From assembly GCF_003967355.1 (NCBI RefSeq), contig NZ_BIFH01000013.1, positions 1-64,000 on the forward strand: a stretch of 64,000 bases of DNA, given 5' to 3'. This DNA comes from Embleya hyalina. Its GTDB lineage: Bacteria > Actinomycetota > Actinomycetes > Streptomycetales > Streptomycetaceae. Below, one piece after another: positions 26,580 to 35,102 of this stretch (the first letter of the stretch is position 1; each line of letters opens with the position of its first letter). The position numbers were made by a program, and so were the translations under genes. The notes beneath the pieces were generated by a model. It saw only the letters and a program-made list of their open reading frames with translations. It was not told the DNA's origin and did no database searches.

Positions 26580-26868
26580 ACCAACACCGTGCCCGACGCG
26601 GCGACGCTGTCCGTGGACGTACGCGCTTGGACCCGCGCCGAACTCGACCGCGTGGCACGGCACATGCGCGAGCCGGGCCCGACGCCGTCCGCTCCGGCGG
26701 TGGCTCCGACGGCAATTTCACCGGCGCGCTCGGCATCCCCACCCTCGACGGCATGGGCGCGGTCGGCGGACACCCGCACGCCCGGGACGAGTTCGTGGAC
26801 CCGACCCGTCTGCCCGGCCGAACCGCGCTGCCGGCGGCGGTACTCGATCGGTTGTGCGCGCACCGATC
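26580..26868 (+). pseudogene. Remnant of an M20-family metallopeptidase
   Basis: Two pieces of a peptidase M20/CPG2-type gene lie in different frames. The first (from 26580) reads NTVPDAATLSVDVRAWT, the start of the dimerisation domain. The second reads GGGSDGNFTGALGIPTLDGM and GAVGGHPHARDEFVD, the catalytic C-terminal segment. The intervening ~80 codons are deleted and the frame changes near 26670-26690; the N-terminal catalytic half is absent. The rest of the gap up to 27024 shows no recognisable gene. Confidence 0.75.
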
Positions 26869-27024
26869 GAGCCCGACGGGGATTCGAGGACACGGCCCGG
26901 GACCGGTTGTGGTTTCGGACACTTCGCCGACTCGGACCCCGCGCCGGCCGCGCGCCGATTAGCGTCGGACGGGGAGTCCGTCGGCCCGGTCGGCGGCCGG
27001 CGGCCGCACAGGAGAGAGCATGCG

Positions 27025-27117
27025 ATGAGGACGCAGTCCCACTTACCGCTCGACGCGCGATCCCGCTTGTCGGTCGACGCGCAACCACGTGCGGTGGCCG
27101 GGGCGTTCCGGCGATGA
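27025..27117 (+). CDS. Possible 30-codon leader ORF
   Basis: ATG 27025 lies 8 bp after GGAGAG (27011-27016); the product would be a basic 30-residue peptide starting MRTQSHLPLDARSR. Its stop overlaps the ATG of the next gene by 4 bp. This may be a leader peptide coupling translation, or the ribosome-binding site may be fortuitous. Confidence 0.35.
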   Translation: MRTQSHLPLDARSRLSVDAQPRAVAGAFRR

Positions 27118-27683
27118 GCGAGGAGTCGCGGCGGCCGATGATCAGTCGGGAGCAGGCCGTCGCGTGTCTGCGCGTGCTGGGCGTGGAGGTACCGGAACCG
27201 GCGGACGACCCCGATCCGATGTCGCGACCGATGGCGCTCGGGCTGTTGCTGTTCCTGATCGAGGCCGCCGCGGCCGGCGACGTGGACCGGCTCGATCAGG
27301 AGGTGTTGCGCAGCGGCTACCAGTCGGGCGCGCGCTCGGCGGCGGCCGACCATCCTCGGGCCGACGACGCGTGGGTGACCACGTTCGTCTGGACGCGGGC
27401 GATCGAGGATCGCCTGCGCCGGACCGCGCTCGACCTCGCCGACACCGCGGTACCGACCCAGGAGGGGGTGTGGGGCGCCGCGCCGGCGATCACCCACGGC
27501 CTGGACGCGGTGTTGGCGCTGCTCGCCTCCACCAGCCCTCCCGACCCGCACGCCCTCGGCCAGGCCGAGGTGGTCGAGATCGTCCGGGGGAGCCTGCGCA
27601 GCGCCGACGCGCATCTGGTGGCCGCCCGGGCCCAGATCGAGAAGGGCCGCGCGGCGATCCGCGAATTGGGCTACGAGCCCTGA
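27114..27683 (+). CDS. Hypothetical protein, 189 aa
   Basis: Starts MSEESRRPMISREQAVACLR. Predominantly helical, with a hydrophobic stretch MALGLLLFLIEAAAAGD that is not long enough for a clear membrane segment. It has a Trp-rich middle (DDAWVTTFVWTRAIED) and a C-terminal amphipathic helix (ADAHLVAARAQIEKGRAAIR). Family not recognised. Ends 24 bp before the stop of the convergent MerR gene. Confidence 0.7.
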   Translation: MSEESRRPMISREQAVACLRVLGVEVPEPADDPDPMSRPMALGLLLFLIEAAAAGDVDRLDQEVLRSGYQSGARSAAADHPRADDAWVTTFVWTRAIEDRLRRTALDLADTAVPTQEGVWGAAPAITHGLDAVLALLASTSPPDPHALGQAEVVEIVRGSLRSADAHLVAARAQIEKGRAAIRELGYEP

Positions 27684-27707
27684 GCCCGCCCGCCGACGGC
27701 CGGGCCG

Positions 27708-28073
27708 TCAGCGCGGCGCGCCGGCCCGTTCGGAGGCGTCGAGGTAGGTGTGCAGCGCCCGGCGGGTGTGGGTGAGCGCGTCGATGCGCTGGTCCAGTCC
27801 GTCCAGGCGGGTGCGCAGGAAGTCGGTGAGTTCGCCGCAGGGGGCGAACTCGGGGGCCGCGCCGATCGCGCAGGGCAGCAGATACGCGATGTCCTCGGTG
27901 GAGAGCCCGGCTTCGAGCAGGCTGCGGATCTGGGTGACCGTGAGCACGGCGTCGGCGTCGTACTCGCGATAGCCGTTGGCGCCGCGCGCGGGTTCGAGCA
28001 GGCCCTGGGCCTCGTAGTAACGCAGTTGGTGGGTGTGTACCCCGGTCCGTCGACTCAGTTCCCCGATCAGCAC
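27708..28073 (-). CDS. MerR-family transcriptional regulator
   Basis: 121 aa. N-terminal winged helix-turn-helix MLIGELSRRTGVHTHQLRYY with YEAQGLLEPARGANGYREYD, then a coiled-coil dimerisation helix. Two Cys (PCAIGAAPEFAPC) occur where metal-sensing MerR proteins carry theirs, but the pattern is not diagnostic. Divergent from an imine-reductase-like gene whose promoter has the stretched spacer typical of MerR activation. Confidence 0.9.
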   Translation of the reverse strand: MLIGELSRRTGVHTHQLRYYEAQGLLEPARGANGYREYDADAVLTVTQIRSLLEAGLSTEDIAYLLPCAIGAAPEFAPCGELTDFLRTRLDGLDQRIDALTHTRRALHTYLDASERAGAPR

Positions 28074-28087
28074 GTGTGCGCTCCTGG

Positions 28088-28119
28088 TTGACCTTCATAC
28101 CGGTGTGAACGTCGATGAT
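28088..28119 (+). promoter_or_regulatory. MerR-type promoter with palindromic operator in the spacer
   Basis: -35 TTGACC at 28088-28093 and -10 GATGAT at 28114-28119 are separated by 20 bp. The spacer carries TTCATACCGGTGTGAA (28094-28109), an 8+8 dyad with one mismatched pair. A dyad in an over-long spacer is the hallmark of MerR-activated promoters; this one points at the imine-reductase-like gene. Confidence 0.65.
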
Positions 28120-28155
28120 CCTGCCACAGGCATCGCGTCACACGAAGGAGCCACG

Positions 28156-29055
28156 ATGGGAACGCACGACGTCGACCGCACACCCGTGACGGTCATCGGT
28201 CTGGGGCACATGGGCCGGGCGCTGGCCGACACCCTCCTGCGCGAGGGATACCCCACCACGGTGTGGAACCGCTCGCCGGCCAAGGCCGACGACCTCGTCG
28301 CGCGGGGCGCGCGGCTCGCCCCGTCGGTCGCGGACGCGGTCGCGGCCGGGGCGCTCGTGATCGTCTGCGTCACGGACTACGCCGCGGTGCGCGAACTGCT
28401 CGACCCGCCGGCCGGGACGTTGTCCGGTCGGACCCTGGTCAACCTGACCACGGGCACCTCGCAGGAGGCCCGGGATACCGCCGCGTGGGCCGCCGGGCAC
28501 GGCGCCGAATACCTCGACGGCGCGATCCTGGGCGCGCCGACCGCGATCGGTACGCCCGAGGGGGTGATCCTGTACAGCGGCCCGCCCGCCGCCTTCGAAC
28601 GGCACGAGGCGGCGCTGCGGAGCCTGGGCGGCGGGACCGCGTACCTCGGCGCGGACCAGGGGCTGTCCGCGCTCTACGACGCGTCCATGCTCGGTCTGAT
28701 GTGGGGCATCCTGAACGGCTTCCTCCAGGGGGCCGCACTGCTCGACACCGCCGGGGTGAGCGCACGCACGTTCGCGCCGGTGGCCCGGCAGGGGCTGGCT
28801 ACGGTGACCGAGTGGCTGGCCGGCTACGCCGCGCAGATCGACGAGGGGAACTATCCGGTGCTCGACGCCAGTATCGACACGCACCTCGCCGCGATGGAGC
28901 ACCTGGTGCACGAGAGCGAATCGCTGGGCGTCGACGCCGCGTTCCCGAGGCTGGTCCGGGCCCTGGCCGGGCGGGCGGTGGCCGACGGACACGGCGGCAG
29001 CGGCTACGCGGCCCTGATCGAACAGCTCCGTGCGCCGGCCGGAAGCCGCCCGTGA
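28156..29055 (+). CDS. NAD(P)-dependent oxidoreductase, imine-reductase-like
   Basis: 299 aa; ATG 28156 with GAAGGAG at 28144-28150. N-terminal Rossmann motif VTVIGLGHMGRALADTL and VWNRSPAKA; a C-terminal all-helical dimerisation domain contains ALYDASMLGLMWG. In imine reductases an Asp (or Tyr) at this point in the interdomain helix is the proton donor; Asp is present. The family belongs to the beta-hydroxyacid-dehydrogenase superfamily, so an imine or a 3-hydroxyacid substrate is possible. Likely activated by the divergent MerR protein. Confidence 0.85.
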   Translation: MGTHDVDRTPVTVIGLGHMGRALADTLLREGYPTTVWNRSPAKADDLVARGARLAPSVADAVAAGALVIVCVTDYAAVRELLDPPAGTLSGRTLVNLTTGTSQEARDTAAWAAGHGAEYLDGAILGAPTAIGTPEGVILYSGPPAAFERHEAALRSLGGGTAYLGADQGLSALYDASMLGLMWGILNGFLQGAALLDTAGVSARTFAPVARQGLATVTEWLAGYAAQIDEGNYPVLDASIDTHLAAMEHLVHESESLGVDAAFPRLVRALAGRAVADGHGGSGYAALIEQLRAPAGSRP

Positions 29056-29116
29056 TCGGCGACCGGGCCCGGCGCCGGGGGAATACCCGGCGCCTGATCG
29101 GGAATTGGGCCCTGAC

Positions 29117-29548
29117 ATGACCACCTCATCGTTCGACCCGCGTTCGCTGCTCGCGCAGAGCCGCCTCGGCGTGCTCGCGACCATCAAGGCGGACGGCCGC
29201 CCCCAGTTGTCCCCCGTGATGCCCTTCTACGATCGGGCGGCCGGCGTGCTGCACGTCTCGATGACCGAGGGCCGGGCCAAGACCGCCAACCTGCGCCGCG
29301 ACCCGCGCGCGACACTCGAGGTCACCGGCTCGGACGGCGGCTCCTGGGCCACCGCCGAGGGTGTCGCGACCCTGATCGGACCGGGTACCGACCCGGACGG
29401 TCCCGAGGTCGACGCGTTGGTGGACTACTACCGCGCGGCGGCCGGGGAGCACCCTGACTGGGCGGAATACCGGTCGGTGATGGTGTCCGACCGTCGCGTG
29501 CTGATGACGATGACCGTCGACCACGTCTACGGGGCCAGGATCCGCTGA
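29117..29548 (+). CDS. PPOX-class F420-dependent oxidoreductase
   Basis: 143 aa, a split-barrel protein of the pyridoxamine-5'-phosphate-oxidase-like (flavin/deazaflavin reductase) group. Typical elements: RLGVLATIKADGRPQLSPVM, LHVSMTEGRAKTANLRRDP and a C-terminal VLMTMTVDHVYG. Acts in the cytoplasm, probably reducing small substrates with F420H2. It lies 61 bp after the imine-reductase-like gene and may be co-transcribed with it under MerR control. Confidence 0.85.
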   Translation: MTTSSFDPRSLLAQSRLGVLATIKADGRPQLSPVMPFYDRAAGVLHVSMTEGRAKTANLRRDPRATLEVTGSDGGSWATAEGVATLIGPGTDPDGPEVDALVDYYRAAAGEHPDWAEYRSVMVSDRRVLMTMTVDHVYGARIR

Positions 29549-29572
29549 CCCGTCGGCCTGTCGACCGGGTCG

Positions 29573-29612
29573 CCCGTTCACCCGTTCACCCGTTCACCCG
29601 TTCACCCGTTCA
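29573..29612. repeat. 8-bp tandem repeat, 5 perfect units
   Basis: CCCGTTCA is repeated five times without error, followed by a degenerate sixth unit (CCCGTCGA, to 29620). On the minus strand the array supplies the stop codon and last residues of the truncated LLM oxidoreductase. Confidence 0.9.
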
Positions 29613-30196
29613 CCCGTCGAGCGTGACCACGCGGTTCCGGTGGGACCCGCGTGGATCACCTCGACGGGTCGGGGTCGGGCGCGGTGGCGGGCGACGGTCT
29701 CGCGGACGGCGGGGGCGATCTCGACCGCCCGGCGGTGATATGGGGCGGGGTCGTCCGCCTCCGTGCCGAAGACGAGGGTGTCCATGCCGAACTCTACGGC
29801 CGGTTCGGTGAGTTCGTCGGTCCACTGGCGCGGCGGTCCGGTCAGGAAGCCGCCGGAGGGGCCGTCGGTGACGGTGCCGAACACGTTGCGGACGCGGCGC
29901 ACCGTGGCGGGTTCGCGGCCGACCTCGGCGGCGCCCTCGTCGATCCGGCCCATCGGATGCACCGGACGCGGCCCGGGATGGACCCCGGCGAGATGGTAGT
30001 GCCGGCCGGCGTGGCGCACGGAACGTTCGTCGGACCACATCGGCCGGATGACGTCGACGGCCTCCTCCAACGCACTCGCGGCCTCGCCGGGCGTCCGCGA
30101 GGGACCGCCCATCGCCTCGATCGCGGCCCGGAACGCGCCCGCGCCCAGACCGAGTTCGCACCGTCCGCCGGAGAGTATGTCCGGACCGGCGGCGGA
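29594..30196 (-). pseudogene. Truncated LLM-class (luciferase-like) F420-dependent oxidoreductase
   Basis: The readable part runs from PDILSGGRCELGLGAGAF (near 30190) through MGGPSRTPGEAASALEEA and VIRPMW to a C-terminus ending in the 8 bp repeat. The N-terminal ~100 residues of the TIM barrel, including the start, are missing. An internal segment of about 50 residues (between HPGPRPVHPMG and RIDEGAAEVGREPATVR) is also deleted, removing cofactor-binding strands. Frame is otherwise kept, so decay is by deletion. It lies immediately downstream of the 669-aa gene. Confidence 0.75.
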
Positions 30197-30208
30197 TCCC
30201 CCGATGGG

Positions 30209-32218
30209 TCAGCGGGGGCCGTTGCCCTGTTCGACCCGCTCCCAGGCGTCGGCGAACAGTTCCGGCAGGGTCCGGTCGATGTCGGCACGGAAGTGGATGG
30301 TGAGGCTGTCGGACACGAGACGGATGCCGAGGAAGGTCGCCTTCCAGGTCTCCATCGAGTGGTATTCCGGCTTGTCCGCCTCCGCCCACGGGCCCGGCAG
30401 GAAGATGCCCCGGCGGGCCCGGGAGCGTTTGTCGGCCACCGCCAGGCCCGCGTCGACCAGGGCCGTCGCGGCCTTGCGATGGCGGGTCGGGGTCCAGCCG
30501 TTCCAGGTGCGCACCCTGCGGTCCGTCGGTGCCTCCAGGGCCAGCAGTTGCAGGTACAGGGCCGCCGCGTCGGGCGGCAGGGTCAGCGACGCGGCGACCC
30601 GGTCGACCAGTTCCGGGACGCTCGCGGCGGGGTTCGTCTCGTACGCGCCCGGGGGCAGCGCGCCGGAACGCAGCCGCTCGACCACGCGGGTGAAGTGGTC
30701 GCCGCGGATGCGCCGGACGTGGTCGACGGCGCCCGTCCCGTAGAAGCCGCGGCGCCGGTCGGCGAGTCGCTTCGTGCGCTCGGCGTCGACATCCAACAGG
30801 GCGGGACGGAAGCACAGTTGGGGCGCGTGCTTGTGCCGGCCGTGGAACGACGGCGGCGGTGCCCCGATCGCCACGGTCAGCCCGTCGTCGAACGCCACCG
30901 CGGTCAACGGCTCCGGGCCCGTGTAGGGATCCGGGCCGAAAAGCGCGCGCACGTCGTCGTCCGTGACCTCCCGCAGGGCGTTGCCGCCGTGGAGCAGCAG
31001 CCCGGGGTGGGCCAGGCGCGCGCGAAGTCCCTCGATCAGGGTCGGCAGACTCTCCCGGATCGGGTCCCCGGCGGGCAGTTCGGCGTACACGGTCGGTACG
31101 AGCATCGCCACATCCTGGAGCAGGTGCGCCAGGCGCCGGGGTTCGTCGCCCCGGCCCGAGGCGTCGACCAGCCCGATAGAGGTCTCCGTGGCGTGTGGAC
31201 GGGTGTCCAGGTCCTCGGCGACCAGCGGATCGTCGGCGGGGTGGGCGAGGGCCGCGCAGATCTCGGCGACCGGTGTCCGGGGCTTCAGCGCGGCGATCAG
31301 CGCCCGTGAGGTCTCCGGGATCGGGGCGTGCCGACCGAACCGGGCCCGCCAGGCGACGGCGATCCGGCCGGCGAGCTCGCGCGGGCCGGTCGGCGACCAC
31401 AACTCGGCGGGGTCCGCCGGCAGCGCGTGGGCGAACAGATCGAGCCGGTCGATGTCGCTCAGCGGTGCCAATTCGGCCTCGGCGGGCTTGGCCTCGGTGG
31501 TGGTCAGGCCCAGGGCGTGGCGCTCCTCGCGCGCCGGGAACGGGTCGGGGGACGACCGCGTCCCGGGGTTGGCGGCCAGCAGGAGGGCGGCCGCGGCGCG
31601 GGACATCCCGGTGGCGTCGACGAGCACGGCGACCGCCTCGGGATCCCACGGCATCGGCCCGCGGGTCCGGACCAGGTCGACCAGTTCGCGAATCTGTCCG
31701 GCACTGCCCCAGGCGCCACGCGGCACCTCGGCGACGTCGGTCATCGGGCCCGACTCGGGTGCCGCGGCGTCCCCGCGCCGGAACTCCAGGACGCGGACGC
31801 CCTTCCAGACGTGGAACAGCTTGATGGCGGCCCCGTGTTCGTCGCGTATCCCGGGCACGAACACGCTCGGTTCGGAAACCGTTCCGGTACGCCATCGGGC
31901 GTCGGCGTCGACGAACACGGTTGTGGACCAGACCTCCAACAGGGCGAGCAGGCGCTCGCGGGCCTGCTCCGGGGCCGACGGCGCCGCGGCGCGCAACGCG
32001 ATCGCGCCGATCCGGCCGATCAGCGCCGCCCACTCGCCGTGACCGACGGGCTCGGGAGCGTGCCGCCCGGCGGGCGGATCCCACGTGCCGGCCAGGTATT
32101 CGCCGATACGTTCGAGGCCGGCGAGCGAGGCGCCCCGCCAACTTCCGCCCGTTCGGAGCAATCCGGTGACGGCCGTGGCCACACCCTCGTCGTCGATCGC
32201 CTGAAAGTTGTGTGCCAT
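30209..32218 (-). CDS. Large hypothetical protein, 669 aa
   Basis: ATG 32218, beginning MAHNFQAIDDEGVATAVTGL. Soluble, no signal or membrane segment. The C-terminal third has FYGTGAVDHVRRIRGDHF and WNGWTPTRHRKAATALVDAG followed by RSRARRGIFLPGPW, which reads like a winged-helix module, so nucleic-acid binding is conceivable. I do not recognise the family; similar uncharacterised proteins probably exist in related actinomycetes. The start is supported by the end of coding bias upstream and the 206 bp gap to the divergent glycosyltransferase gene. Confidence 0.72.
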   Translation of the reverse strand: MAHNFQAIDDEGVATAVTGLLRTGGSWRGASLAGLERIGEYLAGTWDPPAGRHAPEPVGHGEWAALIGRIGAIALRAAAPSAPEQARERLLALLEVWSTTVFVDADARWRTGTVSEPSVFVPGIRDEHGAAIKLFHVWKGVRVLEFRRGDAAAPESGPMTDVAEVPRGAWGSAGQIRELVDLVRTRGPMPWDPEAVAVLVDATGMSRAAAALLLAANPGTRSSPDPFPAREERHALGLTTTEAKPAEAELAPLSDIDRLDLFAHALPADPAELWSPTGPRELAGRIAVAWRARFGRHAPIPETSRALIAALKPRTPVAEICAALAHPADDPLVAEDLDTRPHATETSIGLVDASGRGDEPRRLAHLLQDVAMLVPTVYAELPAGDPIRESLPTLIEGLRARLAHPGLLLHGGNALREVTDDDVRALFGPDPYTGPEPLTAVAFDDGLTVAIGAPPPSFHGRHKHAPQLCFRPALLDVDAERTKRLADRRRGFYGTGAVDHVRRIRGDHFTRVVERLRSGALPPGAYETNPAASVPELVDRVAASLTLPPDAAALYLQLLALEAPTDRRVRTWNGWTPTRHRKAATALVDAGLAVADKRSRARRGIFLPGPWAEADKPEYHSMETWKATFLGIRLVSDSLTIHFRADIDRTLPELFADAWERVEQGNGPR

Positions 32219-32424
32219 GGCCCATTTCTAGACCGCCGCCCGGACAGCGCGGCCGGCGGACGGATTCGTCGCGCGTTTTCAGGCCGGGGCAGGCAGGGGG
32301 ACTTGCGGCAAGCCCCCCGCACGGGCCCACAATGCCGACTCACGGTGATCGTGTACCGGCTGATCGTGACCACGACGGTGTCGCGGCGGCCGGGTCCGAG
32401 GTCGCCGTGGGAGAGGGAGTTTCG

Positions 32425-33645
32425 ATGCGTGTGTTGTTGTCGACGATCGGGTCGCGGGGCGATGTGCAACCGATCGTCGCGTTGGCGCTGGAGTTGCGCG
32501 ACCTCGGGGAGGACGTGCGGGTGTGCGCGCCGCCGGACTTCCGGGCCTGGCTTGAAGGACTCGGGATCGAGTTCGTGCCGATCGGTCCCGAAGTGGCCGG
32601 GACCGGGAAGGCCGACCCGGCGGCGGGTCCGCCCACGCCCGAGCAGCGGCGGCGGCTGATCGAGGGCACGGTGGCGACCCAGTTCGACACCCTTCCGGCG
32701 GCGGCCGCGGACTGCGATGTCGTCGTGGCGGCCACGGCCCTGCAGATCGCGGCGCGTTCGGTGGCGGAGTCGATGGGAATCCGCTACGTCTACGCGAGCT
32801 ATTGTCCGATCGCCCTGCCGTCCACGCGGCACGCGCCGCCCCCGATGCCGGGATGGCCGCCGAGCGAGGCCGGCGCCGACCACGCCGCGCTGTGGGCCGA
32901 GGACGCGCGGCGCCTGAACGACCTCTGGGGACCGGCCCTCGACGCGTGTCGCGCCGGCCTCGGACTGGGCCCGGTCGACGATGTACGCGGCCACATGTTC
33001 ACCGAACGGCCGTGGTTGGCCGCCGATCCGACACTGGCGCCGTGGCCCGGGCCGGCGGATTCCGGTGTCGTGCAGACCGGCGCCTGGATCCTGCCCGACG
33101 AACGCCCGCTCGCCGCCGAGGTGGAGGCCTTTCTCGACGCCGGCGAACCACCCGTGTACTTCGGCTTCGGCAGCGCCCGCGCCCCGCACGACCTCGGCAA
33201 GAGCGTGATCGAGGCGGCCCGGGCGCTCGGCCGCCGCGCGATCGTGCTCCGCGGCTGGGCCGAACTCGCGCTCCCGGACCGGGAATCCGACTGCCTGTCG
33301 ATCGGCGAGGTGAACCAGCAGGCGCTGTTTCGCCGGGTGGCGGCCGTCGTGCACCACGGCGGCGCCGGCACCACCACGGCGGCCGCTCGGGCGGGCGCGC
33401 CGCAGGTGATCGTCCCGCGGCACTACGACCAGCACTACTTCGCCCGGCGCGTGGCCGAACTCGGCGTCGGACGCGCGCACGCCTCCGGGACGCCGACCAC
33501 CGACTCGCTGGTCGCGGCGCTCGACGGCGCCCTCGGCCCCGAGCCCGCCGAGCGCGCCGCGGCGGTCGCCGGCGAGGTACGGGCCGACGGGGCGCGTGTC
33601 GCGGCGCTGCGCCTGCTCGCGGACGAGCGCCAGGGGCCGTGCTGA
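32425..33645 (+). CDS. Glycosyltransferase, UGT/MGT type (GT1/GT28-like)
   Basis: 406 aa; ATG 32425 with GAGAGGGAG just upstream. N-terminal acceptor domain signature MRVLLSTIGSRGDVQPIVAL; C-terminal donor-binding motif HHGGAGTTTAAARAGAPQV followed by PRHYDQHYFARRVAELG. The pattern matches actinomycete natural-product glycosyltransferases of the GtfA/GtfB group and sterol-type glucosyltransferases. No aglycone biosynthetic genes lie nearby, so it may glycosylate (and inactivate) an imported compound or act in an unlinked pathway. Cytoplasmic. Confidence 0.9.
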   Translation: MRVLLSTIGSRGDVQPIVALALELRDLGEDVRVCAPPDFRAWLEGLGIEFVPIGPEVAGTGKADPAAGPPTPEQRRRLIEGTVATQFDTLPAAAADCDVVVAATALQIAARSVAESMGIRYVYASYCPIALPSTRHAPPPMPGWPPSEAGADHAALWAEDARRLNDLWGPALDACRAGLGLGPVDDVRGHMFTERPWLAADPTLAPWPGPADSGVVQTGAWILPDERPLAAEVEAFLDAGEPPVYFGFGSARAPHDLGKSVIEAARALGRRAIVLRGWAELALPDRESDCLSIGEVNQQALFRRVAAVVHHGGAGTTTAAARAGAPQVIVPRHYDQHYFARRVAELGVGRAHASGTPTTDSLVAALDGALGPEPAERAAAVAGEVRADGARVAALRLLADERQGPC

Positions 33646-33684
33646 CCTTGCCGCCGGACACGTCGACCGGCCCACCCGCGTCGG

Positions 33685-34695
33685 CTAGTCGACGCCCGGG
33701 TAGCGCACCCCGATGTGTTCGCGGACGGTGTCCAGTGTGCGCATCACGGCCAGCGTGCCCGCCAGTGGCACCAGCGGGGATTCGGTCTCGCCCGCACGCA
33801 GGGAGCGCATCACCTCGATCGCCTCGTGCCGCATCGTGCCGCGTTCGGGATCGTCGGTGACGTCCGCGAGCAGCACGGTCCGCGGCTCCTCGCCCCGGCG
33901 GTGCACGACGAATCGGTCCGGGTAGAAGAAGCCGTCGGCGAACTCGATCCGCCCCAGGGTGCCGGCGATGGTCGCGGGCGCCTCGGTGTCGGCCGTCATG
34001 GAGCAGCTCAGGGTGGCCACGGCACCGCTGTTCCAGCCCAGGACGATGCCGGTGTTCGCGTCCACCCCCTCGGGGGTCAGCCGGGCCCAGGCCCGGACCG
34101 TGTCGGGCTCGCCGAGCACCGACTGGGCGAGGGAGACCGGGTAGACGCCGAGATCGAGCAGCGCGCCGCCACCCTGCGCCGGGTCGCGCAGCCGGTGCTC
34201 GGGCGGGAGGTCCCAGGCGAAGCCGAAGGCGGCGGACACGCTGCGTACCTCTCCGATGACGCCCTCGCGGACCAGTTCACGCATCCGGCGGATCAGCGGG
34301 TGGCAGTACATCCACATCGCCTCCATCAGGAACAACCCGCGCTCCCGGGCCAGTTCGACCAGTTCGCGGGCCTCGCGCGCGTTCAGCGCGAACGCCTTCT
34401 CGCACAGCACCGCCCGCCCGGCCGCCAGACACAGCCCCGCCGCCTCACGATGCGCCGCGTGCGGGGTGGCGACATAGACGATGTCGACGTCGTCGTCGGC
34501 GGCCAATTCGGCCCAACTGCCGTACGCCCGCGGGATCTCGTGCCGCTCGGCGAAGGCCTTCGCGCTCGCCGTGCCGCGCGACCCGACCGCGATCACCTCG
34601 GTGTCCGGCAGGCCGCGCAACGCCTCGGTGAACTCGGCGGCGATCCCGCCGGTCGCCAGGATGCCCCAGCGAATGGTCCGTACGGCAGCGCTCAT
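33685..34695 (-). CDS. Gfo/Idh/MocA-family oxidoreductase
   Basis: 336 aa. NAD(P)-binding N-terminus RWGILATGGIAAEFTEAL, the conserved E-K-x motif as LCEKAFALNAREA, and a C-terminal alpha/beta domain with DLGVYPVSLAQSVLG carrying the catalytic-type Asp. Members oxidise or reduce sugars, inositols and dihydrodiols; this one looks closest to the trans-dihydrodiol/glucose-fructose-oxidoreductase-like group (MEAMWMYCHPLIR). Monocistronic and convergent with the glycosyltransferase gene. Confidence 0.88.
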   Translation of the reverse strand: MSAAVRTIRWGILATGGIAAEFTEALRGLPDTEVIAVGSRGTASAKAFAERHEIPRAYGSWAELAADDDVDIVYVATPHAAHREAAGLCLAAGRAVLCEKAFALNAREARELVELARERGLFLMEAMWMYCHPLIRRMRELVREGVIGEVRSVSAAFGFAWDLPPEHRLRDPAQGGGALLDLGVYPVSLAQSVLGEPDTVRAWARLTPEGVDANTGIVLGWNSGAVATLSCSMTADTEAPATIAGTLGRIEFADGFFYPDRFVVHRRGEEPRTVLLADVTDDPERGTMRHEAIEVMRSLRAGETESPLVPLAGTLAVMRTLDTVREHIGVRYPGVD

Positions 34696-35102
34696 CGTCG
34701 CACCTCACCCTTGGTTCCGGCCGCCCCGTCCCCGCCAGGATAGGCAGCCCCCGGCACCGCGACCGACGGGGGAGCGGCCGGCGGCGTGCGCGGCGGTTCG
34801 GGCCCGAAGGCGAGGGGGGTCGTTCGTCGCGCGTCACCCCGGCCGGCCGATGCGCCTCCCCGGCGCGCCCGGCGCGCGATGCGCTCGATCGGGCGACGGC
34901 GCGTGTCGTGGGGTGTCCGGCGCCGATCGGTCGGCGGGGCAGGGCAGCGAATCGTTTGGTCGAGCGCCCGTTCGAGGCGCCCGATCCGGCTCCGCGCCTC
35001 GCTCTCACACCGGTGCGCTCTGCCGGGGTGTCACCCCACCGCACCAGCATTGGCGGACGCTCCGCCGAGCGATCCCACTCCGCACGATCGGAAGGCGCCG
35101 TC
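34696..35102. other. Divergent intergenic region, 407 bp
   Basis: Between the Gfo/Idh/MocA gene and the ABC exporter gene. It contains a 13-bp perfect dyad GGGGTGTCACCCC at 35025-35037, 66 bp before the exporter start, which could be an operator. No gene is credible here. Confidence 0.45.

Noticed and set aside
28081-28119. Metal-resistance (mercury/copper) system from the MerR gene
   Set aside because: The Cys pattern is not that of metal sensors and the divergent gene is a reductase, not a transporter or metal reductase.
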